This document shows positions 5,252 through 11,590 of a stretch of DNA of 12,084 nucleotides, piece after piece. This DNA comes from Actinomycetota bacterium. Its GTDB lineage: Bacteria > Actinomycetota > Actinomycetes > Nanopelagicales > Nanopelagicaceae. The stretch's first letter is position 1; the number at the start of each line of letters is the position of its first letter. Below the pieces are notes generated by a model. That model did no database searches, had not been told where the DNA came from, and saw nothing but the letters and a program-made list of their open reading frames with translations. A program made the position numbers and the translations under genes. The DNA lies in contig CANCUC010000014.1 of the NCBI GenBank assembly GCA_947381255.1, positions 1 to 12,084 on the forward strand. The letters are read 5' to 3'.

Positions 5252-7921
5252 CTACTTGAGAAGTGAGCGAAGAACGTATTGCATGATTCCACCGTGGCGG
5301 TAGTAATCCGCCTCACCTGGTGTATCAATGCGCAACTGCGCCTCGAATGTGATCTCCCCCGCCTTGACCATAAGGGTCTTTGGAGCAGGTCCAGAGTTCA
5401 GTGCATCAATTCCAGCGATCTCAAAAGTTTCAGAGCCGGTGAGTCCCAAGCTCTTTGCACTTTGACCATTGAGGAATTGCAATGGGAGAACACCCATGCC
5501 GATCAAGTTTGAACGGTGAATACGCTCGAAAGATTCTGCAATCACGGCGCGTACTCCAAGTAATGCTGTTCCCTTAGCGGCCCAGTCACGAGAAGATCCT
5601 GAACCATATTCCTTGCCCGCAAGAATCACGAGTGGAACACCAGCTGCTTGGTACTCAGTAGATGCATCGTAAATTGTTGCTTGCTCACCGTTGCGCAAGA
5701 AGTTGCGAGTGAATCCACCCTCGACTCTATCTAGCAACAAGTTCTTTAGGCGAATATTTGCGAAGGTTCCTCGAATCATTACCTCGTGGTTTCCACGACG
5801 TGATCCATATGAGTTGAAATCAACGCGTTCGATTCCATGTTCTGCCAAGTACTTACCGGCAGGAGAATCCACCTTGATGTTTCCTGCTGGTGAGATGTGG
5901 TCAGTTGTTACGGAATCTCCGAGAATTGCGAGAACGCGCGCTCCACTGATATTTGTAACCGGCTTTGGCTCACGTGGCATTCCATCGAAGTACGGAGGTT
6001 TTCTGACGTAGGTCGAATCGCTCTCCCACTCGAAGGTTTTTCCGGTTGGAGTATCGAGAGACTTCCAGCGATGATCGCCATCAAAGACAGTCGCGTAATC
6101 CTTCTTAAACATATCTGAAGTAATGCATGATGCGATCACTTCATCAATCTCTTGTGCAGATGGCCAAATATCCTTGAGAAATACTGGAGCACCAGTGCTA
6201 TCGGTACCAATTGGATCACTTTCGAAATCATGATTCATAGTTCCGGTGAGCGCATAAGCGACAACGAGTGGTGGCGATGCGAGGTAGTTCATCTTCACAT
6301 CTGGGCTAATGCGACCTTCGAAGTTACGGTTTCCTGAAAGGACCGCAGTAACAGCAAGATCGTTCTCGTTAATTGCCTTACTGATCTCAATTGGAAGCGG
6401 ACCTGAGTTGCCGATACATGTTACGCAACCATAACCGACCAGGTTAAAGCCGAGTTGCTCCATATAAGTGGTAAGTCCAGCTTTATCGTAATAATCAGTA
6501 ACTACCTTGGATCCTGGAGCCAGCGTGGTTTTCACCCATGGCTTGCTTCGCAAACCTTTCTCAACAGCCTTCTTCGCAAGAAGAGCTGCACCGATCATTA
6601 CAGAAGGATTTGAGGTATTAGTGCACGAGGTAATCGATGCAATCGCAACTGCGCCATTTGAAATCGAGGTGGCTTTTCCATTTACCGAAACATCAATCGC
6701 TTCGTGTGAACTCTTTGCACCGAGATAGGTTGGAATAATCTCGTTGAAAGCCTGCTTGGAATTTGAAAGTGAGATGCGATCTTGTGGACGCTTAGGACCA
6801 GAGATAGATGGAACGACCTCTGAGAGATCGAGCTCCACATATTCAGAGAAGCGTGGTTCGATCGATGGGTCATGCCAGAGTCCATTGCGCTTTGCATACT
6901 TCTCAACAAGTTCGATCTGATCTGCTGAACGACCGGTGAGTGTGAGGTAACGCAGAGTCTCATCATCGATTGGGAAGATGGCGCAGGTTGAACCGTACTC
7001 AGGTGACATATTTCCGATAGCAGTTCTATTTGCCATTGGAAGAGCAACAACACCTGGACCGTAGAACTCTACAAATTTTCCGACTACGCCATGCTTGCGC
7101 AGGCGCTCAGTAATTGTAAGAACTAAATCTGTAGCGGTGGTGCCTACTGGCAACTCACCCTTCAACTTAAATCCGACGACGCGCGGAATCAACATAGAGA
7201 CCGGTTGGCCGAGAAGAGCAGCTTCAGCTTCGATTCCACCTACTCCCCAACCAAGCACACCAAGTCCATTGACCATGGTGGTGTGTGAGTCTGTGCCAAC
7301 TACGGTATCTGGGTACGCGCGGAGAGTTCCCTCCACGGTGCGAGTCATTACGACGCGAGCGAGGTATTCAATATTTACTTGATGAACAATTCCAGTTCCA
7401 GGTGGAACAACTTTGAACTCATCAAATGCAGTTTGTCCCCAACGCAAGAAGCGGTAGCGCTCTTTATTGCGTTGGTATTCAATATCGGTGTTCTCTTCAA
7501 ATGATGTTGCGGTTCCAAATATGTCAGCGATAACGGAGTGGTCGATTACCAGCTCTGCTGGTGCGAGTGGATTGACCTTTGTTGGATCTCCTCCGAGAGT
7601 CGCAATCGCCTCACGCATTGTCGCGAGATCCACGATGCACGGAACTCCAGTGAAATCTTGCATGATCACACGAGCAGGAGTGAATTGAATTTCAGTGTCG
7701 GGCTCAACTGTTGGATCCCACTGGGCGAGCGATTGGATCTGACTCGCGGTGATGTTCGCACCATCTTCGGTGCGGAGCAGATTCTCTAGTAGTACTTTGA
7801 GGCTGAAGGGCAGTGTTGCAGCGCCTTCCAAGCCAGTGATCTCGAAGATCTCATAGGAGTTGCCGGCAACTTCAAGGGTGCTCTTGGCGTTAAAGGAATT
7901 TTTGCTCGTTGATTCGCTCAT
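5252..7921 (-). CDS. acnA: Aconitate hydratase A (aconitase)
   Basis: A roughly 889-residue cytoplasmic TCA-cycle enzyme that interconverts citrate and isocitrate through cis-aconitate on a [4Fe-4S] cluster. Length matches bacterial AcnA/IRP-type aconitases. Counting from the in-frame TTG at 7930, the cluster cysteines are Cys436 (SITSCTNTSNPSVM) and Cys502 and Cys505 (GYGCVTCIGNSGPL). Other signatures are VVGTDSHTTMVNGLGVLGWG (210-229), AIGNMSPEYGST (304-315), GDSVTTDHISPAG, NSYGSRRGNHEVM and KEYGSGSSRDWAAKG of the swivel domain. I prefer the ATG at 7921: the TTG would directly abut the apparent -10 hexamer at 7931-7936 and adds only three residues. The methyltransferase gene lies just upstream on the same strand (about 49 bases) and dxs downstream. 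As in other aconitases of this type, iron supply or oxidative stress could affect activity. RNA binding is possible but cannot be read from the sequence. Confidence 0.97.
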   Translation of the reverse strand: MSESTSKNSFNAKSTLEVAGNSYEIFEITGLEGAATLPFSLKVLLENLLRTEDGANITASQIQSLAQWDPTVEPDTEIQFTPARVIMQDFTGVPCIVDLATMREAIATLGGDPTKVNPLAPAELVIDHSVIADIFGTATSFEENTDIEYQRNKERYRFLRWGQTAFDEFKVVPPGTGIVHQVNIEYLARVVMTRTVEGTLRAYPDTVVGTDSHTTMVNGLGVLGWGVGGIEAEAALLGQPVSMLIPRVVGFKLKGELPVGTTATDLVLTITERLRKHGVVGKFVEFYGPGVVALPMANRTAIGNMSPEYGSTCAIFPIDDETLRYLTLTGRSADQIELVEKYAKRNGLWHDPSIEPRFSEYVELDLSEVVPSISGPKRPQDRISLSNSKQAFNEIIPTYLGAKSSHEAIDVSVNGKATSISNGAVAIASITSCTNTSNPSVMIGAALLAKKAVEKGLRSKPWVKTTLAPGSKVVTDYYDKAGLTTYMEQLGFNLVGYGCVTCIGNSGPLPIEISKAINENDLAVTAVLSGNRNFEGRISPDVKMNYLASPPLVVAYALTGTMNHDFESDPIGTDSTGAPVFLKDIWPSAQEIDEVIASCITSDMFKKDYATVFDGDHRWKSLDTPTGKTFEWESDSTYVRKPPYFDGMPREPKPVTNISGARVLAILGDSVTTDHISPAGNIKVDSPAGKYLAEHGIERVDFNSYGSRRGNHEVMIRGTFANIRLKNLLLDRVEGGFTRNFLRNGEQATIYDASTEYQAAGVPLVILAGKEYGSGSSRDWAAKGTALLGVRAVIAESFERIHRSNLIGMGVLPLQFLNGQSAKSLGLTGSETFEIAGIDALNSGPAPKTLMVKAGEITFEAQLRIDTPGEADYYRHGGIMQYVLRSLLK

Positions 7922-7930
7922 GGTGAGCAA

Positions 7931-7936
7931 ATCCTA
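7931..7936 (-). promoter_or_regulatory. Putative -10 box (TAGGAT) of the aconitase gene
   Basis: On the minus strand TAGGAT lies 9 bases before the ATG at 7921, so the message would carry only about a 3-base leader. A small inverted repeat lies just upstream. No clear -35 element is seen. The spacing is looser than at the other genes, so confidence is lower. Confidence 0.4.
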
Positions 7937-7941
7937 TCCCA

Positions 7942-7953
7942 CTAGATTTCTAG
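7942..7953. repeat. Short inverted repeat upstream of the aconitase -10 box
   Basis: CTAGA and TCTAG flank a 2-base centre, giving a 12-bp near-palindrome immediately upstream of the putative -10 element, in the spacer where a regulator could act. It does not look like the corynebacterial AcnR site as I recall it. It may be chance, as such short repeats are frequent. Confidence 0.25.
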
Positions 7954-7970
7954 CGAAATAAGCCCCCCGA

Positions 7971-9167
7971 TTAGGCGGGAATGAAACGCGCCACACACTC
8001 CACATGCTGGGTCTGAGGGAAGAGGTCATAACCCACCAAGTAGTCCATCCGATACCCAGAAGCCAGCAAGATCTTGGCATCGCGAGCGAGCGAAGCTGGA
8101 TCGCAAGAGACGTAGACGATGGCGCGAGGATGAGTTCTGGTCATCACTGTAATTACCTCTTCACCCGCTCCGGTGCGTGGAGGATCGAGCAGAATGACAT
8201 CAGGATCAGAAATCTTTGGCAGGCGAGACTCCACTGTCCCCGGATGAATCTCTACATTGCCGACACCCTTAAAAATCTTTTGAGCATCTGCGACTGCGCG
8301 CTTATCGGATTCAATCAAGTGAACCTTGCCCTTGGCGCCAACCTTCTTCGCTAACGCCGCGCTAAAGAGACCCGCTCCCCCATAAAGATCGCAGACCACC
8401 TCTCCAGATTCCAATTCCAATTGCTCGATGACCGCAGAGATCAAAGTAGAGGGAGCAGATTTATGGGCCTGCCAGAAGCTCTGAGGTGAAACTTGGTAGG
8501 AGAAATCTCCGACCTTTTCAACGAGCTGGGTAGGACCAGAGATACTGCGGCCGGCGCGCGTAACGCTCACCTGTCCAGTGCTCGTTGAAGCAACTTCAAT
8601 TCGGTCATCGCCATTCCAGCGACGATCTGAGAGTGCTGGAATGTTCATCGCCTCATCAGCGATGAGGCAATCATCAATCTCGATAACTTCATTGCTTCGG
8701 TTGGCGTACAAACCGATGCGCCCATCATCTCCAATTGCAAAATCCATGCGAGTGCGCCAACGCAGACCATCGGCGGGAAGCACCTCTTTTACCTCGCAGG
8801 AAATCGCTAAACCACCGAGTCGCGAAAACTGTTCGACGATGACCGCAGCTTTAAGTTCGCGTTGGTATGCAAGGTCTATATGTTGGAAATCGCAACCACC
8901 GCAACCACCAGGGATTGCATATTTGCACGGCGCTTCTACTCGATGTGGAGAGGGCGAAAGAATAGAGATCGCATCTCCCCTAGCCATCTTGGAATTTACC
9001 GAGGTAATCTCCACAAGTGCGCTCTCGCCGGGGATCGCATAACGAACAAAGATGACCTGACCTTCATGGCGTGCCACGCAATGGCCGCCGTGGGCAATCT
9101 TCTCGATATCAACAGTTACCTGCTGGCCAACTACTAAACGTTCACCCGTAGGTCCTGATGCATCCAT
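7971..9167 (-). CDS. TRAM-domain class I SAM-dependent RNA (uracil-5-)methyltransferase
   Basis: A 398-residue cytoplasmic enzyme of the TrmA/RlmCD (RumA) family, which transfers methyl from S-adenosylmethionine to C5 of uridine in tRNA or 23S rRNA. A TRAM RNA-binding domain covers about residues 8-70. Four cysteines placed like the RumA [4Fe-4S] ligands are present: Cys81, Cys89 and Cys92 (CKYAIPGGCGGCDFQH) and Cys167 (IDDCLIAD). SAM motif I is CDLYGGAGLFS (259-269). The LLDPPRTGAG motif follows at 326-335, then the catalytic nucleophile Cys355 in YVSCDPASLARDA and the general base Glu390 in TQHVECVARF, so it looks active. The target RNA cannot be told from sequence, hence no gene symbol. 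The start at 9167 has TAAGAT 6 bases upstream. It is divergent from ceoB across only 30 bases, where some other actinobacteria have a membrane transporter gene. Confidence 0.88.
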   Translation of the reverse strand: MDASGPTGERLVVGQQVTVDIEKIAHGGHCVARHEGQVIFVRYAIPGESALVEITSVNSKMARGDAISILSPSPHRVEAPCKYAIPGGCGGCDFQHIDLAYQRELKAAVIVEQFSRLGGLAISCEVKEVLPADGLRWRTRMDFAIGDDGRIGLYANRSNEVIEIDDCLIADEAMNIPALSDRRWNGDDRIEVASTSTGQVSVTRAGRSISGPTQLVEKVGDFSYQVSPQSFWQAHKSAPSTLISAVIEQLELESGEVVCDLYGGAGLFSAALAKKVGAKGKVHLIESDKRAVADAQKIFKGVGNVEIHPGTVESRLPKISDPDVILLDPPRTGAGEEVITVMTRTHPRAIVYVSCDPASLARDAKILLASGYRMDYLVGYDLFPQTQHVECVARFIPA

Positions 9168-9173
9168 TGTGCG

Positions 9174-9179
9174 ATCTTA
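9174..9179 (-). promoter_or_regulatory. Putative -10 box (TAAGAT) of the methyltransferase gene
   Basis: On the minus strand TAAGAT is followed by CGCACA and the ATG at 9167, the recurring 6-base leaderless spacing. Its -35 region would fall on the first codons of ceoB, so the two divergent promoters physically overlap. Confidence 0.55.
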
Positions 9180-9184
9180 AGGTG

Positions 9185-9190
9185 TAAGTT
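9185..9190 (+). promoter_or_regulatory. Putative -10 box (TAAGTT) of ceoB
   Basis: TAAGTT lies 7 bases before the GTG at 9198, again without a Shine-Dalgarno sequence. Only 5 bases separate it from the leftward -10 box at 9174-9179. Its -35 region would fall on the first codons of the methyltransferase gene. No strong -35 is seen. Confidence 0.5.
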
Positions 9191-9197
9191 CTACCCC

Positions 9198-9860
9198 GTG
9201 CACGTAGTCATCATGGGGTGTGGTCGCGTCGGTTCTGGTCTCTCAAAGGCACTTGAAGCCGCCGGGCATTCTGTTGCCGTTATCGACCAAAATCGTGAAG
9301 CCTTCCGCCGCCTCGGTCCAAATTTCAATGGCCGTACCATCGCTGGCGTCGGCTTTGACCAAGATATTTTGCTAGAGGCAGGAATTGAGAGCGCTGCGGC
9401 ATTTGCTGCAGTATCAAATGGAGATAACTCCAACATCCTCGCTGCCCGAGTAGCTCGCGAAAAATATAACGTTCCCAATGTGGTCGCTCGTATCTACGAT
9501 CCAGAGCGCGCTGAAATTTATCAACGCCTCGGTATCCCAACCGTTGCGACTGTCCTCTGGACCACAGATCAGATGATGCGCCGATTGGCACCTGAAGGTT
9601 CACAATCTGAATGGCGTGATGCCAGTGGAACTGTCCAACTCTGTGAGGTCTCGCTCCACCGTGATTGGTTTGGACGCCCCGCTCTTCTCATCGAAGAGGC
9701 CACTGGGGCGCGCGTAGCATTTATCACTCGCTTGGGCGAAGGGCTAATCCCGAACTCACATACTGTCTTGCAAGAGGGCGATCTAGTCCATGTAACTTTG
9801 ATGGAAGCAGATCGTAGCAAGGTCGATGAAATTCTCTCCCGCGAACCAGAAGTGAATTAA
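9198..9860 (+). CDS. ceoB: TrkA-family K+ regulatory (RCK) protein, CeoB-like
   Basis: A 220-residue cytoplasmic protein with an N-terminal RCK_N (TrkA-N) Rossmann domain (about 1-130) and a C-terminal RCK_C domain (about 140-216). Such proteins form nucleotide-binding gating rings on K+ channels or transporters. The dinucleotide motif is GCGRVG (7-12), with Asp30 ending the second strand, consistent with NAD(H). RCK_C features include the FGRPALLIEEATGARVAFIT region and LQEGDLVHVTLME (about 194-206). The start is GTG: the sequence reads straight into VVIMGCG, and the next Met would cut the first strand. A TANNNT box is 7 bases upstream. It is followed after 8 bases by its paralogue, ceoC. 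No K+ permease gene is adjacent, so the membrane partner must be coded elsewhere. Confidence 0.92.
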   Translation: MHVVIMGCGRVGSGLSKALEAAGHSVAVIDQNREAFRRLGPNFNGRTIAGVGFDQDILLEAGIESAAAFAAVSNGDNSNILAARVAREKYNVPNVVARIYDPERAEIYQRLGIPTVATVLWTTDQMMRRLAPEGSQSEWRDASGTVQLCEVSLHRDWFGRPALLIEEATGARVAFITRLGEGLIPNSHTVLQEGDLVHVTLMEADRSKVDEILSREPEVN

Positions 9861-9868
9861 GGCAGAAG

Positions 9869-10528
9869 ATGAAGATAGCAATCGTAGGTGCCGGAAATGT
9901 GGGTCGCGCTATCGCGCGCGAACTTATCGAAAACGGCCATCATGTTCTTCTGATGGATCGCGATCCTAAATCGCTGAAGATGGATAGCGTTCCTCAAGCC
10001 GAATGGCTCCTAGCTGATGCTTGCGAAATTTCATCTCTCGATAATGCCAAGCTCTCTGGATGCCAGGTTTTGGTTGCCGCTACCGGTGATGACAAGGTAA
10101 ATCTAGTTTCATCCCTACTCGCCAAGACTGAGTACGGGGTCCCTCGCGTTGTTGCTCGCATCAATCATCCTAAGAATGAATGGCTCTTTGATTCATCATG
10201 GGGCGTCGATGTTGCTGTATCCACTCCTCGCATCATCTCCGCTCTTGTTGAAGAAGCCGTAACTGTGGGCGATGTTGTTCGTCTCTTCTCCCTCAAGCGC
10301 GGCGGAGCTAACCTCGTTGAATTTACCCTTCCAGAGACGGCGATGGCCTGTGGTAAGACCGTTGGTGAAATCACCTTCCCACTCGGCACATCACTCGCTT
10401 CGATCGTACGTGATGGCCATGTGATTGCGCCAAAGGATCAAGATCTCTTGATGGGTGGAGATGAATTAATCTTCGTCGCTACCACCGCTGCAGAAGATCA
10501 ATTGAAAGAGTGCTTACTCGGCCTTTAA
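9869..10528 (+). CDS. ceoC: TrkA-family K+ regulatory (RCK) protein, CeoC-like
   Basis: A 219-residue paralogue of the preceding protein, with RCK_N (about 1-125) and RCK_C (about 137-215). The nucleotide motif GAGNVG is at 7-12 with Asp30 after the second strand. Further family features are LVAATGDDKVNLVSSLLAK (about 68-86), VPRVVARINHP and the RCK_C segment ending GGDELIFVATT. CeoB and CeoC probably assemble together on a K+ transporter. Unlike the first genes of units here, it has a recognisable Shine-Dalgarno-like AAGG (9859-9862) 6 bases before the ATG, which overlaps the ceoB stop codon, as expected for the second gene of an operon. Its last 15 bases overlap the end of the convergent DUF3159 gene, with no room for a terminator between them. 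Confidence 0.92.
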   Translation: MKIAIVGAGNVGRAIARELIENGHHVLLMDRDPKSLKMDSVPQAEWLLADACEISSLDNAKLSGCQVLVAATGDDKVNLVSSLLAKTEYGVPRVVARINHPKNEWLFDSSWGVDVAVSTPRIISALVEEAVTVGDVVRLFSLKRGGANLVEFTLPETAMACGKTVGEITFPLGTSLASIVRDGHVIAPKDQDLLMGGDELIFVATTAAEDQLKECLLGL

Positions 10529-11146
10529 CTCCGGCTTCACCGTAGGAACTTTTCGCAAGATCACCCAAGTACCCCAACCAACTAATAGGAAAAATGGCGT
10601 GCCCATAACTAAGCGCGCAGTTCCAAGCCAGTTAATGTGATTGGTTTTGTAGAGTGGGTATTGCACCAAGAGCCGTGATACAAAGAGCGCAACCCAGAGC
10701 CATCCAGCGCGGATATAAGCGCGCTTTCTAGCTAGGTTTTTACGCCAAGCAACGTTCTCACCGAGCACTGGACCGAGTAGTAAACCCAAGATCGGCCACC
10801 CCGCAATATTTGCAATGGTGTAGACAGTTCCGTAGACGAGATTGATAATTAGACCAGGCAGGTAGAAGTCTGCAGCTTTACCGGTATGTCGCGCTAAGAG
10901 CGCACAGAATGCAACTCCAATAACTCCCGAAATTGCGTGCTGCAACGTTTCGCGCTTTACCAAACGAGCAACCGCGAAGATCACGGAGAGTGCAATTGCA
11001 ACAACCGCTGATTTATTGAGATTGTGGGAGATATTAAATGCGATGAGAAAGACGATTGATGGGAGTCCGCTATCTAGCAAACCTCGAGTTCCACCTAAAG
11101 CGCCTAAAACTTTGGCGCGGTCTTCGTGATGACCTTCATAACTCAT
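10514..11146 (-). CDS. DUF3159 family integral membrane protein
   Basis: A 210-residue membrane protein of the actinobacterial DUF3159 family, function unknown to me. Family signatures: GGTRGLLDSGLPSIVFL near the N terminus (18-34), RLVKRETLQHAISGVIGVAF (61-80), ADFYLPGLIINLVYG (92-106), GWPILGLLLGPVLGE (116-130) and TARLVMGTPFFLLVGWGTW (176-194). About six hydrophobic segments are visible, at roughly 28-41, 46-62, 71-86, 95-128 (probably two), 146-164 and 176-197. The ends are charged and cytoplasmic-looking. The ATG directly follows the dut stop codon with no base between, so translation is likely coupled. In other actinobacteria I recall this family near ceoBC, often with an OB-fold gene beside it that is absent here. 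A transport or channel role is conceivable but not shown. Confidence 0.85.
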   Translation of the reverse strand: MSYEGHHEDRAKVLGALGGTRGLLDSGLPSIVFLIAFNISHNLNKSAVVAIALSVIFAVARLVKRETLQHAISGVIGVAFCALLARHTGKAADFYLPGLIINLVYGTVYTIANIAGWPILGLLLGPVLGENVAWRKNLARKRAYIRAGWLWVALFVSRLLVQYPLYKTNHINWLGTARLVMGTPFFLLVGWGTWVILRKVPTVKPELKAE

Positions 11147-11590
11147 TTAATTGGTACCTGTTGAACCAAAACCACCAGCGGCTCGTTCGGAGCCTGGCAG
11201 TTCGCCAACTTCAACGAATTGAGCAGCCTCCACTCGCTGAATGACGAGTTGAGCGATGCGATCACCTTTCTTAAAGGAGATAGCTTCACGGAGATCGTGA
11301 TTAATCAAAATGACCTGTAATTCACCTCGATAGCCTGCATCAATCGTGCCAGGAGTATTAACCATCGAAACTCCATGCTTGATGGCTAAACCAGAACGAG
11401 GATGAACAAAGGCGGCGAAACCAAATGGAAGTGCGATAGAAAGACCGGTTGGAACAAGCGCGCGCTCCCCTGGTTCGATGGTGATGTTTACGCGCGTGGT
11501 TATATCTGCCCCAGCATCTCCAGGTTTTCCATAGACGGGAAGCGGAACATCGGGATAAAGACGCTTTACAAGAACCTGCACATCACTCAT
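11147..11590 (-). CDS. dut: dUTP diphosphatase (deoxyuridine 5'-triphosphate nucleotidohydrolase)
   Basis: A 147-residue cytoplasmic trimeric enzyme that splits dUTP to dUMP and pyrophosphate, keeping uracil out of DNA and supplying dUMP for thymidylate. All five family motifs are present in order: PGDAGADI (23-30), PRSGLA (64-69), NTPGTIDAGYRGEL (78-91) with catalytic Asp84 and Tyr87, GDRIAQLV (109-116) and the C-terminal P-loop-like lid RAAGGFGSTG (136-145). Length is normal. The start overlaps the upstream thioesterase stop codon as ATGA, and the stop codon directly abuts the DUF3159 start, so the three genes form one leftward operon. A weak GAG about 8 bases before the ATG may serve as a ribosome site. 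Confidence 0.96.
   Translation of the reverse strand: MSDVQVLVKRLYPDVPLPVYGKPGDAGADITTRVNITIEPGERALVPTGLSIALPFGFAAFVHPRSGLAIKHGVSMVNTPGTIDAGYRGELQVILINHDLREAISFKKGDRIAQLVIQRVEAAQFVEVGELPGSERAAGGFGSTGTN

Noticed and set aside
7922..7930. TTG at 7930 as the aconitase start
   Set aside because: It directly abuts the candidate -10 hexamer, adds only Met-Leu-Thr, and would leave no room for transcription to begin upstream. ATG 7921 is more likely.
7962..7981. Possible terminator hairpin between the methyltransferase and aconitase genes
   Set aside because: Only a 4-bp perfect stem (CCCG/CGGG, 6-base loop), extendable by wobble pairs, overlapping the stop codon and followed by a mixed rather than T-rich stretch. 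Too weak to call.
8650..8668. 8-bp inverted repeat with 3-base loop inside the methyltransferase gene
   Set aside because: GCCTCATC/GATGAGGC is perfect, but it sits in conserved coding sequence near Cys167 and is easily explained by codon choice. No regulatory context.
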